A stretch of DNA of 64,000 nt from Mycolicibacterium llatzerense (GCF_000878195.1 NZ_JXST01000013.1:1-64000), one strand, 5' to 3'; positions 8,716-18,667 are shown, counted from the first letter of the stretch. Numbers and translations are program-made. The notes: a model not told the origin generated them from the letters alone.

Positions 8716-9515
8716 TGCCGGCTCTCCGCCTCGAACGGGCCGCGACCGAACCGGGCGCCACCCATCCCGAGCACCACGACGGCCGCGACCACGACCAGCA
8801 CCAGCGACAACGCCACTGCCGCGTCGGCGTCAGCCTCGCGTTGCAGATAGATCTCCAGCGGCAGCGTCCGCGTCACCCCTTCGCGGGAACCGGCGAACGT
8901 CAGCGTCGCGCCGAACTCTCCCAGCGAGCGCGCGAACGCCAACACCGAGCCCGACACCAGGCCGGGCGCCAGCATCGGCAACGTGACCCGGCGCCACACC
9001 GTGGTCGGGCGGGCGCCCAACGTGGCTGCGACCGCTTCATACTGCGACCCGGCCGTGCGGGCCGCGCCTTCCAGCGCGATCACCAGGAACGGCAGCGAGA
9101 CGAATGTCTGCGCCAGTACGACCGCCGTCGTCGAGAACGCGATGTGCACACCCGCCGCATCCAGGTACCTGCCGATCAAGCCCAGCCGGCCGAAGGCATA
9201 CAGCAGCGCGATACCGCCGACGACCGGTGGCAGGACCAGCGGCAACAGGATCAGCGGACGGGTCCAGCGCACCACCCGGGAGCCGCTGCGGGCCAGGACC
9301 AGGGCCATCGGCACACCCAGCACCACACAGAGCACAGTGCTGGCGGCCGCGGTCTTGAGGCTGAGAACCAACGCGGTCACCGACGACTCGCTGCTGATCA
9401 GGTCGAGGAACCGCGACCAGTCGACCTTCGCCGCGACCGCGATCAGCGGCAGTACGACGAACAGCGCTCCCAGTGCCGCCGGGACATAAATCCAGCGCGG
9501 CAGTCCGGGGTTCAA
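8712..9515 (-). CDS. modB: Molybdate ABC transporter permease ModB
   Basis: A 267-residue inner-membrane permease with about six hydrophobic helices. The cytoplasmic EAA loop that contacts ModC is visible as [20 protein letters not shown] around residues 175-195. It forms the channel for molybdate delivered by ModA. The start overlaps the modA stop as ATGA and its own stop overlaps modC. Confidence 0.93.
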   Translation of the reverse strand: MNPGLPRWIYVPAALGALFVVLPLIAVAAKVDWSRFLDLISSESSVTALVLSLKTAAASTVLCVVLGVPMALVLARSGSRVVRWTRPLILLPLVLPPVVGGIALLYAFGRLGLIGRYLDAAGVHIAFSTTAVVLAQTFVSLPFLVIALEGAARTAGSQYEAVAATLGARPTTVWRRVTLPMLAPGLVSGSVLAFARSLGEFGATLTFAGSREGVTRTLPLEIYLQREADADAAVALSLVLVVVAAVVVLGMGGARFGRGPFEAESRQ

Positions 9516-10285
9516 GGCTTCGCGAATCCGAACTTCGCCAGGGTCTGACGCCCCACGTCACCCGTGACCAGTTCGACGAACCGCTGCGCGGCCGCCGTGT
9601 CCGCCGAGGACTTCAACACCGCGATCGGATAGATGTTCACCGCCGACGCCGCCTGCGGGAAGTCGACCTTGGCGACCTTGGCACCGGCCGCCTGCGCGTC
9701 GGTCTGGTAGACAACGCCGGCGTCGGCCTGGCCGCTGGTGACCTTGTTGAGCACGTCGGTGACCGAGGTTTCCTCGCTGACGGGCTTGAACTCCACGCCG
9801 GCGATTTTCTCGACCTTGCGCGTGGCCGAGCCGCACGGCACCTGGGCGGCACACACGACGACGTTCAGTCCGGGCCGGGCCAGATCGCCGAAGTTGTTGA
9901 GCTGCTTCGGATTACCGGGCGCCGTCACGATGACGAGCGTGTTGGAGGCGAAGTTCACCGGCGTGGCGGTGAGCAACCCGGCCTTGGCTGCCTTGGTCAT
10001 GTTGTTGGCGTCGGCGGAGGCGAACACGTCGGCCTTCGCGCCCTGCGTCAGCTGCTCGACCAGCGAGGACGAGCCCGCGAAGTTGAACTGGACGTCCGCC
10101 CCGGGGTTGTCCTTCTGGTACTGGTCAGCGATGGCGGTGAACGCGCCCTTCAGAGAGGCCGCCGCGTACACGTTGACCACGGGACCCGACTTCTTGGAGC
10201 CCGAGTCACACGCCGCGACCGCGCTCACTGCACCGAGCAGGGTCAACACCGCCAGAACACGCATCAACTTGCGCATGAGCCACAT
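9512..10285 (-). CDS. modA: Molybdate-binding lipoprotein ModA
   Basis: A periplasmic-type binding protein of 257 residues. The signal sequence [13 protein letters not shown] ends in a lipobox VAAC with the lipidated Cys at residue 26. The mature part starts [14 protein letters not shown], the ModA anion-site segment, and also has [11 protein letters not shown], both typical of molybdate/tungstate receptors. ATG at 10285 or the in-frame ATG at 10276 could be used. It is the first gene of modABC; the divergent promoter region shared with the SDR-like gene contains a small palindrome at 10337. Confidence 0.92.
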   Translation of the reverse strand: MWLMRKLMRVLAVLTLLGAVSAVAACDSGSKKSGPVVNVYAAASLKGAFTAIADQYQKDNPGADVQFNFAGSSSLVEQLTQGAKADVFASADANNMTKAAKAGLLTATPVNFASNTLVIVTAPGNPKQLNNFGDLARPGLNVVVCAAQVPCGSATRKVEKIAGVEFKPVSEETSVTDVLNKVTSGQADAGVVYQTDAQAAGAKVAKVDFPQAASAVNIYPIAVLKSSADTAAAQRFVELVTGDVGRQTLAKFGFAKP

Positions 10286-10336
10286 TCGCAAAACCCTAGG
10301 GCCGTTTCCCCCGCGTGGCGAGTTTCGCCAGCTAGC

Positions 10337-10348
10337 TACTGTCCAGTA
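10337..10348. promoter_or_regulatory. Small palindrome in the modA/SDR divergent promoter
   Basis: TACTGTCCAGTA has 5-bp arms TACTG/CAGTA around two bases. It sits 52 bases upstream of modA and 47 upstream of the SDR-like gene, where a repressor could control either. No regulator is identified. Confidence 0.3.
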
Positions 10349-10394
10349 ACATGGCGTCAACCGCGTTCAGCGTTGCACACGAGGAGGCCCTGTC

Positions 10395-11066
10395 ATGGAC
10401 GTTCTGGTCACCGGAGGCGATACCGACCTCGGCCGCGTCATCGCCCAAGGATTCCGCGACGCCGGGCACAACGTCGTCATCGCCGGCGCCCGCCGTGACG
10501 AGCTCGAAGTGGCCGCCAAGGAACTCGAAGTCGATTCGATCGTCCTGGACAACACCGACGGCGCCGCCCTCGAGCAGATGCGCGACAAGCTGCCGCAGCA
10601 TCTCGACACCATCGTGAACGTCCCGGCCCCGGTCTGGTCCGCCGGCGACCCGCGCACCTACACGCTGGCCGAACGCGCCACCGTGTGGCGCAACACCCTC
10701 GATTCCTCGCTGCTGTCGGCGGTGTTGACCGTCCAGATCCTCGGCGACCAGATGCGTTCGGGCGGTGCCATCGTCACCGTCGTGCCGGAATGCCCCAAGG
10801 AGGGCACCGCCGACGCCGCCATCAAGGCCGCCGTGTCGAGCTGGACCGCCGGCCAGGCCGAGCACTTCGGCATCCGCGGCATCACGATCAACGTCGTCGC
10901 CGCCGGCCGCGGCTCCGAATCGGGCTATGACGGCATCGATGCGGGCGATGCGACCGTCGGCTCCGAGCTGACCAAGCTCGCGTTGTTCCTCACCACGCCG
11001 GCCGCCCGCCACATCACCGGCGAGACGCTGCACGTGAGCGCCGGGGCCCTGGCCACCTTCGCCTGA
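10395..11066 (+). CDS. Short-chain dehydrogenase-fold protein (Rv1856c-like)
   Basis: A 223-residue Rossmann-fold protein. The cofactor loop VTGGDTDLGRVIAQGF at the N-terminus fits the SDR family's TGxxxGxG pattern only loosely. The usual catalytic YxxxK is replaced: the aligned stretch reads DAAIKAAVSSW, so Lys is kept but Tyr is Asp. The protein may be a non-catalytic or unusual SDR. GAGGAG at 10380-10385 supports the ATG. Gene order relative to modA matches M. tuberculosis. Confidence 0.8.
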   Translation: MDVLVTGGDTDLGRVIAQGFRDAGHNVVIAGARRDELEVAAKELEVDSIVLDNTDGAALEQMRDKLPQHLDTIVNVPAPVWSAGDPRTYTLAERATVWRNTLDSSLLSAVLTVQILGDQMRSGGAIVTVVPECPKEGTADAAIKAAVSSWTAGQAEHFGIRGITINVVAAGRGSESGYDGIDAGDATVGSELTKLALFLTTPAARHITGETLHVSAGALATFA

Positions 11067-11154
11067 CCCAGCCGGTTTTATTCCCGTTTCGTCCGGGCTT
11101 CGCGCCCGGCGAAAACCGGGACGCAACAGCGTGGTTGGTGGCTAGGGTCGAATC

Positions 11155-12084
11155 GTGACGATTCGATTCGCTCTCCAGATCCCCAACTTCTCCTACGGCA
11201 CCGGCGTCGGCGAGCTGTACCCGACCGTCATCGCCCAGGCGCAGGAAGCCGAGGCAGCCGGCTTCGACTCCGTCTTCGTGATGGACCACTTCTACCAACT
11301 GCCGATGATCGGCACCCCCGATCAGCCGATGCTGGAGGCCTACACCGCTCTCGGCGGCCTGGCGACCGCGACCCAGAAGGTGCAGCTCGGCACCATGGTC
11401 ACAGGCAACACCTACCGGAACCCGACGCTGCTGGCCAAGGCGATCACCACGCTCGACGTGATGAGCCAGGGCCGCGCGATCCTCGGCATCGGCACCGGTT
11501 GGTTCGAACTCGAGCACGACCAGCTCGGCTACGATTTCGGCACGTTCACCGACCGGTTCAACCGCCTGAATGAGTCCCTGCAGATCGTGCTGCCGATGCT
11601 CAAGGGCGAGCGGCCGACGTTCACCGGCGAGTACTACCGCACGGTCGAGGCCATGGCCAATCCTCGGTTCCGCGACCACATTCCGCTGTTGATCGGCGGC
11701 CGCGGCGAGAAGAAGACCATCCCGCTGGCGGCACGTCACTTCGACCACCTCAACATCATCGGCGGCTTCGACGAGTTGCCCCACAAGCTGGGCGTCGTCC
11801 GCGGCGCCTGCGAGAAGATCGACCGCGACCCGGCCACCCTCGAAACCAGCATGCTGCTCACCGCGCTCGTGGACGATCGGGCGACTTCTGACCTGATCCC
11901 GGAAGCCAACCGCCAGAACACGGTCGCCGGCAGCGCCGAAAGCGTCGCCGAACAGCTGAAGGCCAAGGTCTTCGACGTCGGTGTCGGCGGCGTCATCATC
12001 AACATCCCGACCCAGGTGACGGGCTACGTGCCGGGCGTCATCAAGGCGCTCGGAGCCGCGCTGCACTCGGCGATCGGCGGCTGA
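11155..12084 (+). CDS. LLM-class F420-dependent oxidoreductase (Rv1855c-like)
   Basis: A 309-residue TIM-barrel protein of the luciferase-like monooxygenase family, which in mycobacteria mostly uses coenzyme F420. Signature parts include FDSVFVMDHFYQL, LGTMVTGNTYRNPTLLAKA, and GRAILGIGTGWFELEHDQLG. The substrate is unknown. TAGGGT at 11143-11148 lies six bases before the GTG start, so a leaderless transcript is likely and supports this start. A GC-rich hairpin at about 11087-11120 may end the upstream SDR-like transcript. Confidence 0.9.
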   Translation: MTIRFALQIPNFSYGTGVGELYPTVIAQAQEAEAAGFDSVFVMDHFYQLPMIGTPDQPMLEAYTALGGLATATQKVQLGTMVTGNTYRNPTLLAKAITTLDVMSQGRAILGIGTGWFELEHDQLGYDFGTFTDRFNRLNESLQIVLPMLKGERPTFTGEYYRTVEAMANPRFRDHIPLLIGGRGEKKTIPLAARHFDHLNIIGGFDELPHKLGVVRGACEKIDRDPATLETSMLLTALVDDRATSDLIPEANRQNTVAGSAESVAEQLKAKVFDVGVGGVIINIPTQVTGYVPGVIKALGAALHSAIGG

Positions 12085-12180
12085 CCGCCGCCGGTGGGGC
12101 ATCTCACTGCATTGATCGATTCAGCTACGACTAGCCTGTGGGTGTAAACAGTCGTGTAGTAGGTCGAGGAGCCCCTCAAC

Positions 12181-13587
12181 ATGGTCCACCCCGGAGCTAC
12201 GGCAACGGATCGCCACAAGGTCGTCATCATCGGTTCCGGCTTCGGCGGGCTGACCAGCGCCAAAGCCCTCAAGCACGCTGATGTCGACGTCAAACTGATC
12301 GCCCGTACCACCCACCACCTGTTCCAGCCGCTGCTGTACCAGGTGGCCACGGGCATCATCTCCGAAGGTGAGATCGCCCCGCCCACGCGGCTGATCCTGC
12401 GCAAGCAGAAGAACGCGCAGGTGCTGCTCGGCGATGTGACGCACATCGACCTGGTGAACCAGACCGTCGACTCGATCCTGCTGGGACACACGTACAGCAC
12501 GCCGTACGACAGCCTGATCATCGCCGCGGGCGCCGGGCAGTCCTACTTCGGCAATGACCACTTCGCCGAGTGGGCGCCGGGCATGAAGACCATCGACGAC
12601 GCGCTGGAGCTGCGCGGCCGCATCCTGGGTGCGTTCGAGCAGGCCGAGCGGTCCAGCGACCCGGAACGGCGCAAGAAGCTGCTGACCTTCGTGGTCGTCG
12701 GCGCCGGCCCGACCGGCGTGGAGATGGCCGGCCAGATTCAGGAACTGTCGGACCAGACGCTCAAGGGCAGCTTCCGGCACATCGACCCGACCGAGGCCAA
12801 GGTCATCCTGCTCGACGCCGCCCCGGCGGTGCTGCCGCCCATGGGCGAGAAGCTGGGCCTGAAGGCCAAGAACCGGCTCGAGAAGATGGGCGTGGAGATT
12901 CAGCTCAACGCCATGGTCACCGACGTCGACCGCAACGGCCTGACCGTCAAGGACAAGGACGGCACCATCCGGCGGATCGAGTCGGCGTGCAAGGTGTGGT
13001 CTGCCGGTGTGCAGGCCAGCCCGCTCGGCCGCGATCTGGTCAACCAGTCGGAGACCGAGATCGACCGCGCCGGCCGCGTCAAGGTGAACCCGGATCTGTC
13101 GATCCCCGGCCACCCCAACGTGTTCGTCGTCGGCGACATGGCCTTCGTCGACGGCGTACCGGGTATGGCACAGGGCGCGATCCAGGGCGGCAACCACGTC
13201 GCCTCGATCCTCAAGAACGAGGCCAAGGCCCGCGCGCACGGCACCAAACCCAAGCCGCGCGAACCGTTCTCGTACTTCGACAAGGGCTCGATGGCCACCG
13301 TCTCGAAGTGGAACGCCGTCGCCCAGATCCCGCTCGGCGGGAAGTCCAAGCTCGAATTCGGCGGCTTCATCGCGTGGCTGGCCTGGCTCGGGCTGCACCT
13401 GATCTACCTGGTGGGCTTCAAGACCAAGATCGCCACGCTGCTGTCGTGGACGGTGACGTTCATGAGCCGCCAGCGCGGTCAGCTGACCATCACCGAGCAG
13501 CAGGCCTACGCCCGCACCAGGATCGGAGAACTCGAGGAAATCGTCCAGGCCACGGTCGACCCGGAGACCGTCGCGTCGGCGTCCTGA
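12181..13587 (+). CDS. ndh: Type II NADH dehydrogenase
   Basis: A 468-residue single-subunit, non-proton-pumping NADH:menaquinone oxidoreductase of the respiratory chain, matching Rv1854c. The FAD site GSGFGGLTSAKAL is at the N-terminus and the NADH site VVVGAGPTGVEMAGQ is near residues 176-190. A second FAD contact, NVFVVGDMAFVDG, follows. A C-terminal hydrophobic stretch around residues 395-430 (GFIAWLAWLGLHLIYLVGF) anchors it to the membrane. GAGGAG upstream of ATG 12181 supports the start. It is convergent with ureD, seven bases away. Confidence 0.96.
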   Translation: MVHPGATATDRHKVVIIGSGFGGLTSAKALKHADVDVKLIARTTHHLFQPLLYQVATGIISEGEIAPPTRLILRKQKNAQVLLGDVTHIDLVNQTVDSILLGHTYSTPYDSLIIAAGAGQSYFGNDHFAEWAPGMKTIDDALELRGRILGAFEQAERSSDPERRKKLLTFVVVGAGPTGVEMAGQIQELSDQTLKGSFRHIDPTEAKVILLDAAPAVLPPMGEKLGLKAKNRLEKMGVEIQLNAMVTDVDRNGLTVKDKDGTIRRIESACKVWSAGVQASPLGRDLVNQSETEIDRAGRVKVNPDLSIPGHPNVFVVGDMAFVDGVPGMAQGAIQGGNHVASILKNEAKARAHGTKPKPREPFSYFDKGSMATVSKWNAVAQIPLGGKSKLEFGGFIAWLAWLGLHLIYLVGFKTKIATLLSWTVTFMSRQRGQLTITEQQAYARTRIGELEEIVQATVDPETVASAS

Positions 13588-13593
13588 TCCGGA

Positions 13594-14253
13594 CTAAAGG
13601 CGCGGGCCCTGCCAGGCCGACAGGCAACCACCGTCGGCCAGGGCCATGACCACCTGATCTCGGCGTGATTCGTATCGCTCGGCGTTACGAATCACGCCGA
13701 AATCGCTTTCGGGGTAAAGAAATTCGCTGACATAAGCGCGTGGTGCGGCGATCTCGTCGTCGCTGACCGCACCGGCACCGAGTTCGACGCGGTGTCGCAC
13801 CACGGGCAGGGCATCACAGTCGACATTCAGTGCCCCCTCCCAGAAGCCGTGCTGCTCGCCGGACCGCCCGACCTGCACCCGCTCGCGCAGCCGCACCCGG
13901 CCTTCGTCGGCTATCTGCAACCGCGTCGTCGCCTGGTGGCTGCTGCCGCCCGCGATGACCGTCGGCTCCGGGTCGAGATCGAGTTCCCCGGCAACCTCGA
14001 GATCCCAGCTCGAGCGTGACCGCGTCGTCGCGGCACCGGGCAGCACCATCATCGCGGCGACGCTGCGCACCCGCAGCCGGGCACCGGCCGCCACGATGAC
14101 GCGCACATCGATGGTGTCGCCGCCCAACGGCGTTGCCGCCGTGGACACCAAGTGGACGGTGTCGGGGGCGGTGCGGCGCGCGGCAACCCCGCCGACGCAC
14201 TCGATGCGCGGGCCGCGGCCGGGGGCCGCGACGATCAGAACCTGGGTGTGCAT
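13594..14253 (-). CDS. ureD: Urease accessory protein UreD
   Basis: A 219-residue urease maturation factor that binds apo-urease with UreF and UreG for nickel delivery. Family features include ATPLGGDTIDVRVIVAAGA near residues 40-58, MMVLPGAATTRSRSSWDLEV, and FWEGALNVDCDALPV. It is shorter than enterobacterial UreD, as usual in mycobacteria. It is the last gene of the operon, three bases after ureG. Confidence 0.9.
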   Translation of the reverse strand: MHTQVLIVAAPGRGPRIECVGGVAARRTAPDTVHLVSTAATPLGGDTIDVRVIVAAGARLRVRSVAAMMVLPGAATTRSRSSWDLEVAGELDLDPEPTVIAGGSSHQATTRLQIADEGRVRLRERVQVGRSGEQHGFWEGALNVDCDALPVVRHRVELGAGAVSDDEIAAPRAYVSEFLYPESDFGVIRNAERYESRRDQVVMALADGGCLSAWQGPRL

Positions 14254-14256
14254 GGC

Positions 14257-14943
14257 TCAGGCGTTCGTGACTCCCGCGCCGGCCAGTTGGTCGCGGACCC
14301 AGGCCTGCACCGCCGAAGCCGTCGGATCGTCGGTCAGCGAGATCAGCACCGTGGGGCGCTCACCACGGACCTGCGCGGCGTCACGGCGCATGACGTCCAG
14401 GTCGGCGCCCACCATCGGCGCGAGGTCGGTCTTGTTGACCACCAGCAGATCCGAGAACGTGACGCCGGGGCCGCCCTTGCGCGGCACCTTGTCGCCACCG
14501 GCCACGTCGACGACGAAGATCTGCACATCGACCAGGCCCGAGGAGAATGTCGCGGTCAGGTTGTCTCCCCCGGACTCGACCAGGATGAGGTCGAGTTTGT
14601 CGTTGGTCTCGATGAGATCGTCGATGGCGTCGAGGTTCGCGGTGATGTCGTCGCGGATCGCGGTGTGCGGGCAACCGCCGGTCTGCACCGCGGCGATCCG
14701 CCCGTCGGGCAGTACGGCGTGCCGGCGCAGGAAGTCCGCGTCCTCGGTGGTGTAGATGTCGTTGGTCAGCACCGCCAGGGACAGTTCGTCGCGCAATTGC
14801 CGGCATAGCGCTGCGACCAACGCCGTCTTGCCGGAGCCGACGGGGCCGCCGACGCCGATGCGCAGCGGCTCACCGGGCTGCCGTTCGCGTTTGGGCCTGT
14901 CGTGGTGATGGTGTGGCTGACCGTCGAGGAAATGTGGTGGCAT
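14257..14943 (-). CDS. ureG: Urease accessory GTPase UreG
   Basis: A 228-residue SIMIBI-class GTPase that powers nickel insertion. The P-loop [12 protein letters not shown], the CPH metal motif in [12 protein letters not shown], the [12 protein letters not shown] switch segment and NKTDLAP are all present. The N-terminus carries a short His run (PHHHHDRP) that could bind nickel; no ureE is found in the operon, so this tail may partly replace it (inference). It lies 15 bases after ureF. Confidence 0.95.
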   Translation of the reverse strand: MPPHFLDGQPHHHHDRPKRERQPGEPLRIGVGGPVGSGKTALVAALCRQLRDELSLAVLTNDIYTTEDADFLRRHAVLPDGRIAAVQTGGCPHTAIRDDITANLDAIDDLIETNDKLDLILVESGGDNLTATFSSGLVDVQIFVVDVAGGDKVPRKGGPGVTFSDLLVVNKTDLAPMVGADLDVMRRDAAQVRGERPTVLISLTDDPTASAVQAWVRDQLAGAGVTNA

Positions 14944-14958
14944 GGCGGACCTTTCGGG

Positions 14959-15594
14959 TCAGGAAGCGAACAGGGGACGGTCGCGGCCGGCGTGCCGTTG
15001 CGCCAGGACGTCGAGCAGTGGATCGGACAGGTCGGCAAGGCCTTTCGCCGCTTCGGCGGCGGTGCTGTCACACAGCCCCGACAGCTCGAAGGTCAGTGCG
15101 GCCACGTCGGCGGGGTCCAGCGCCAGCAGCCGCTGCGCGGCCGTCGCGGAGCCGGTCATCGTGGTGTAAACGACTGTGGCACAGGTCTGTTCGGGGGCGA
15201 GGCCGCTGACGCGGCCGACCACACCGGACGCCACCGCGAGGTGCGGCCGGGTGCCGAGCGGCTGCCAATCCGTTTCGGGCCAGACGCGGCGCGCCAACCG
15301 CAGCAGTCCCCGTCCCTGCGCCCGGGATGCCAGCCGGGCCGCGGGCGCCGGTGTGCGCGCGTCGGTTTCGCGGTCGGCGGCCACCGGGTCGAGCCCGCTG
15401 TGGACCGCCGCCGCGATGGACGCGGTGACCAGCCCGTGCGTGCGGATACGCCGGCGTAGGTACGCCCGCAGCGTCACCACGTCGGCCACCAGGCCACTGG
15501 TGACCGCCTCTTCGACGCCACCGGAGTGCACGTGCCCACCGGTCGGCAACCGCGAATCCGCCAGAGTGAGCAGCGTGGCCAGGCCGCCATCCAT
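14959..15594 (-). CDS. ureF: Urease accessory protein UreF
   Basis: A 211-residue all-helical maturation factor that forms the UreD-UreF-UreG complex on apo-urease. Typical parts are LLTLADSRLPTGGHVHSGGVE at the N-terminus and the Ala-rich helices that follow. Its ATG overlaps the ureC stop (TGATG), indicating translational coupling. Confidence 0.92.
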   Translation of the reverse strand: MDGGLATLLTLADSRLPTGGHVHSGGVEEAVTSGLVADVVTLRAYLRRRIRTHGLVTASIAAAVHSGLDPVAADRETDARTPAPAARLASRAQGRGLLRLARRVWPETDWQPLGTRPHLAVASGVVGRVSGLAPEQTCATVVYTTMTGSATAAQRLLALDPADVAALTFELSGLCDSTAAEAAKGLADLSDPLLDVLAQRHAGRDRPLFAS

Positions 15595-17315
15595 CAGAAC
15601 AGGAAGTATCTCTGCGCCATCGGCAACTCCGCGGCGGGCTGTTCCTGCCAGACCTCGCCGTCGATGCGGACGGTGAAAGTGTCCGGGTCGACGCGGATGT
15701 CCGGCATGGCGTCGTTGAGTGGCAGGTCCGCCTTGCCCCGGCCCCGGACGTTCTTGACCGGAACGAGCCTGCGCCGCAAGCCCAGTCGTGCTGCCAGGTC
15801 GTCCTCGATGGCGGTGGGTGAGACGAAATGCACCGACAGCCCGGCCGCCACCGAGGGATGCGCTCCGAACATCGGGCGCGGCAGGACGGGTTGCGGCGTC
15901 GGGATCGAGGCGTTCGCATCCCCCATCGCCGCCCAGGCGATCGCGCCGCCTTTGAGCACCAGGTGCGGACGGACACCGAAGAACGCCGGCTCCCAGAGCA
16001 CCAGATCGGCGAGCTTGCCGACCTCCACCGAACCGAGTTCGTGGTCGATACCGTGGGTCACGGCCGGGCAGATGGTGTACTTGGCCACGTATCGGCGAAC
16101 CCGGTTGTTGTCCGCCGGACCGTCGCCGGGCAGCGGGCCGCGGCGCTTCTTCATCACGTGCGCGGTCTGCCAGGTCCGCAGCACCACCTCACCGATGCGT
16201 CCCATGGCCTGGCTGTCGCTGCCGATCATCGAAATGGCGCCGATGTCGTGCAGCAGATCCTCGGCGGCGATGGTCGACGGCCGAATCCGGCTCTCCGCGA
16301 ACGCCAAATCCTCGGGCACGGCAGCGTTGAGGTGATGGCACACCATCAGCATGTCGAGGTGTTCGTCGAGGGTGTTGACGGTGTGGGGCCGCGTCGGGTT
16401 GGTCGAACTGGGCATCACGTTCGGATGGCTGGCGACGGTGATGATGTCGGGCGCATGGCCGCCGCCGGCGCCCTCGGTGTGGTACGCGTGGATGGCCCGG
16501 CCGGCGATGGCCGCCAGGGTGTCCTCGACGAACCCCATCTCGTTGAGGGTGTCCGAGTGCAGCGCCACCTGCACGTCGGCCTCCTCAGCCACCCGCAGAC
16601 AGGCGTCGATGGCGGCCGGGGTCGTGCCCCAGTCCTCGTGCAATTTGAAACCGGCTGCGCCGCCGCGCAATTGCTCCCACATCGAGTCGGGGTTGATGGT
16701 GTTGCCCTTGCCGAGCAACAGGATGTTCATCGGCCAGCCGTCGAGGGCCTGCAGCATGCGTCCCAGGTGCCAGGCGCCGGGCGTGACGGTGGTGGCCTTG
16801 CTGCCCTCGGCGGGCCCGGTGCCGCCACCGATCATCGTGGTGATGCCGCCGCCGATCGCCTCTTCGAGGATCTGCGGACAGATGAAATGGACGTGACAGT
16901 CGATGCCGCCCGCGGTGAGGATTCGCCCGTTGCCGGCGATGATCTCGGTGGACGGGCCCACCACCAGGTCGGGGTGCACCCCGGACATGATGTCGGGGTT
17001 GCCGGCCTTGCCGATCGCGACGATGCGGCCGTCGCGAATCCCGATGTCGGCCTTGATGATTCCCCAGTAGTCGATGATGATCGCGCCGGTGATCACGGTG
17101 TCCGGGGCACCGTCGGCGCGGGTCGCCCGAGCCTGCCCCATGGACTCGCGCAGCACCTTGCCACCACCGAAGACCGCCTCGTCACCGGACAGTCCCGGGC
17201 CGCCGCTGCGGTCCTCGGTGATCTCGATCAGCAGATCGGTGTCCGCCAGTCGGATCCGATCGCCCGTCGTCGGCCCGAACAGCGCCGCATACCGGGCGCG
17301 GGACAGTGAACTCAT
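15594..17315 (-). CDS. ureC: Urease alpha subunit UreC
   Basis: The 573-residue catalytic subunit hydrolysing urea to ammonia and carbon dioxide. Nickel ligands appear in [12 protein letters not shown] and in the bridging carbamylated Lys of [11 protein letters not shown]. The mobile-flap region with MVCHHLN is intact, as is [11 protein letters not shown] near the C-terminus. The start at 17315 gives [19 protein letters not shown], the normal family N-terminus. Ammonia production supports nitrogen assimilation and acid tolerance. Confidence 0.97.
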   Translation of the reverse strand: MSSLSRARYAALFGPTTGDRIRLADTDLLIEITEDRSGGPGLSGDEAVFGGGKVLRESMGQARATRADGAPDTVITGAIIIDYWGIIKADIGIRDGRIVAIGKAGNPDIMSGVHPDLVVGPSTEIIAGNGRILTAGGIDCHVHFICPQILEEAIGGGITTMIGGGTGPAEGSKATTVTPGAWHLGRMLQALDGWPMNILLLGKGNTINPDSMWEQLRGGAAGFKLHEDWGTTPAAIDACLRVAEEADVQVALHSDTLNEMGFVEDTLAAIAGRAIHAYHTEGAGGGHAPDIITVASHPNVMPSSTNPTRPHTVNTLDEHLDMLMVCHHLNAAVPEDLAFAESRIRPSTIAAEDLLHDIGAISMIGSDSQAMGRIGEVVLRTWQTAHVMKKRRGPLPGDGPADNNRVRRYVAKYTICPAVTHGIDHELGSVEVGKLADLVLWEPAFFGVRPHLVLKGGAIAWAAMGDANASIPTPQPVLPRPMFGAHPSVAAGLSVHFVSPTAIEDDLAARLGLRRRLVPVKNVRGRGKADLPLNDAMPDIRVDPDTFTVRIDGEVWQEQPAAELPMAQRYFLF

Positions 17316-17346
17316 CCGTGCCCTCGGTTCTTCGCGCAAGCGCTCA

Positions 17347-17691
17347 TCACAAATCCAGCTTTCCGGGCGCATCGAGCGACAGCCCATACACTTCCCGCGT
17401 CCCGCCCAGCGGAACCAGTGAAACCCGCTGGGCGACACCGGGTTCGAACCTGACGGCGGTACCCGCCGGCACGTCGAGCCGGTGTCCGTGCGCCGCTGCG
17501 CGGTCGAAGTCCAACGCCGAGTTGGCCTGCGGGAAATGCACGTGGCTGCCGACCTGCACGGGCCGGTCACCGACGTTGACCACGTCGAGGATCAGCCGCT
17601 CGGCACCCGCATTGAAGGCGATATCGCCGTCGCCATAAAGGATTTCACCGGGAATCAGCGTCACGCCCTCGGTACTCGTCCGGTCCGTCAT
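17347..17691 (-). CDS. ureB: Urease beta subunit UreB
   Basis: A 114-residue structural subunit of the urease (alpha-beta-gamma) trimer. Family landmarks are [37 protein letters not shown] and the C-terminal [14 protein letters not shown]. It is 11 bases downstream of ureA and 31 bases ahead of ureC. Confidence 0.96.
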   Translation of the reverse strand: MTDRTSTEGVTLIPGEILYGDGDIAFNAGAERLILDVVNVGDRPVQVGSHVHFPQANSALDFDRAAAHGHRLDVPAGTAVRFEPGVAQRVSLVPLGGTREVYGLSLDAPGKLDL

Positions 17692-17702
17692 CGTCGCCGT
17701 CC

Positions 17703-18005
17703 TCAGGCAATCGGGTGGTGGACGGTGACCAGTTTGGTGCCGTCCGGGAAGGTGGCCTCGACCTGGACGTCGGGCAGCATCTCGGGAACCCCGTCCATGA
17801 CGTCGTCGCGGCTCAGGACGTCCCGGCCGCTGACCATCAGCTCCGCGACCGTCCGCCCATCCCGGGCACCTTCCAGCAGGTGATCGGTGATCACCGCCAC
17901 CGCCTCGGGGTGATTCAGGCGCAACCCTCTGGCCTGTCGTCGACGGGCCAGTTCGGCGGCGTACGAAATCAGCAGGCGTTCTTGCTCATGCGGCGTCAAA
18001 CGCAT
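17703..18005 (-). CDS. ureA: Urease gamma subunit UreA
   Basis: A 100-residue subunit starting [18 protein letters not shown], the standard UreA N-terminus; a longer in-frame start at 18023 is rejected on that basis. [17 protein letters not shown], the [20 protein letters not shown] segment and the C-terminal VTVHHPIA are all intact. It is the first gene of ureABCFGD, and the promoter must lie in the 78 bases before the next gene or further upstream. Confidence 0.96.
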   Translation of the reverse strand: MRLTPHEQERLLISYAAELARRRQARGLRLNHPEAVAVITDHLLEGARDGRTVAELMVSGRDVLSRDDVMDGVPEMLPDVQVEATFPDGTKLVTVHHPIA

Positions 18006-18083
18006 AAGGGGCGATATTGCCACGGCACGCCGGGAACGGCATGTCGGGCCGGAGCTTTCAGCCCCTCAGGCGCACCCGAAGGC

Positions 18084-18485
18084 TCAGCCCTCGAGATTCT
18101 GGAGCCGCACCTGGCCCCGCGCGACCATCCGATCGTCCTCATCGGTGATCGTGACCAGCCACAGCTGCTGGCGGCGGCCCCGGTGGATCGGCGTCGAGGT
18201 GGCGGTGACCGTTCCGGTCTTGAGCGCGCGCAGGAAGTCGGTGTTGTTGTTGACGCCGACGACCGTGCCGCCACCGTGCTCGGCGAGCCAGACGTGGCCG
18301 GAGACACTGGCGACGCTTTCGACGACGGCGCAGTGGATGCCGCCGTGCACGATTCCCCAGGGCTGTAGCAGCTTGTCGGTGATCTTCAGTTGAGCGCGTG
18401 CGCCGTCCGCGGTGACCTCCAGATAGGTCAGTCCGATTTCGGCGTCGAAGCCCTTGCCGAGGTCCGCGGGCACAGATGTCGTCAC
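18084..18485 (-). CDS. Hotdog-fold thioesterase, PaaI type (Rv1847-like)
   Basis: A 133-residue single hotdog domain. The catalytic-loop motif GIVHGGIHCAVVESVASV fits PaaI-type acyl-CoA thioesterases, with the helix-facing acidic residue in VVES. The substrate is unknown. It begins at GTG and precedes ureA in the same direction with a 78-base gap, as in M. tuberculosis, where the neighbouring order is the same. Confidence 0.85.
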   Translation of the reverse strand: MTTSVPADLGKGFDAEIGLTYLEVTADGARAQLKITDKLLQPWGIVHGGIHCAVVESVASVSGHVWLAEHGGGTVVGVNNNTDFLRALKTGTVTATSTPIHRGRRQQLWLVTITDEDDRMVARGQVRLQNLEG

Positions 18486-18541
18486 GAATAGCTGTCTACA
18501 CGAGCGCAGCCGACGGCGGTCGCCGCACCCGCCACAAAGGC

Positions 18542-18576
18542 GAGCAGGCCCCGCACCGATGGTGCGGGGCCTGCTC
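18542..18576 (-). terminator. Rho-independent terminator downstream of the FhuF-like gene
   Basis: A perfect 16-bp inverted repeat (18542-18557 with 18561-18576, three-base loop). It lies 92 bases beyond the stop of the FhuF-like gene and would separate it from the thioesterase transcript. Confidence 0.85.
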
Positions 18577-18649
18577 TTCGAGTGGACCGGGAATCACTGC
18601 AGCCCTCAGGATTCCGGCGCGGTCCGTTAGTTTCTCGACTCCCGAATAA

Positions 18650-18666
18650 TAGGCAAGGCTTGCCTA
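18650..18666. promoter_or_regulatory. Iron-box-like palindrome at the 3' end of the FhuF-like gene
   Basis: TAGGCAAGGCTTGCCTA is a near-perfect dyad that agrees with most positions of the mycobacterial IdeR box (TWAGGTWAGSCTWACCTWA). It touches the stop codon of the FhuF-like gene instead of a promoter. It may be a second IdeR site, a site for the downstream thioesterase/urease transcript, or chance. Confidence 0.45.
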
Positions 18667-18667
18667 A

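Noticed and set aside
12121-13398. Long open frame opposite ndh
   Set aside because: Antisense to clear FAD and NADH motifs; no domain of its own.
18486-18541. C-terminal Fe-S motif of the FhuF-like protein lost by a frameshift
   Set aside because: All three frames beyond the stop at 18668 were read and none has a CC or CxxC cluster of the family.
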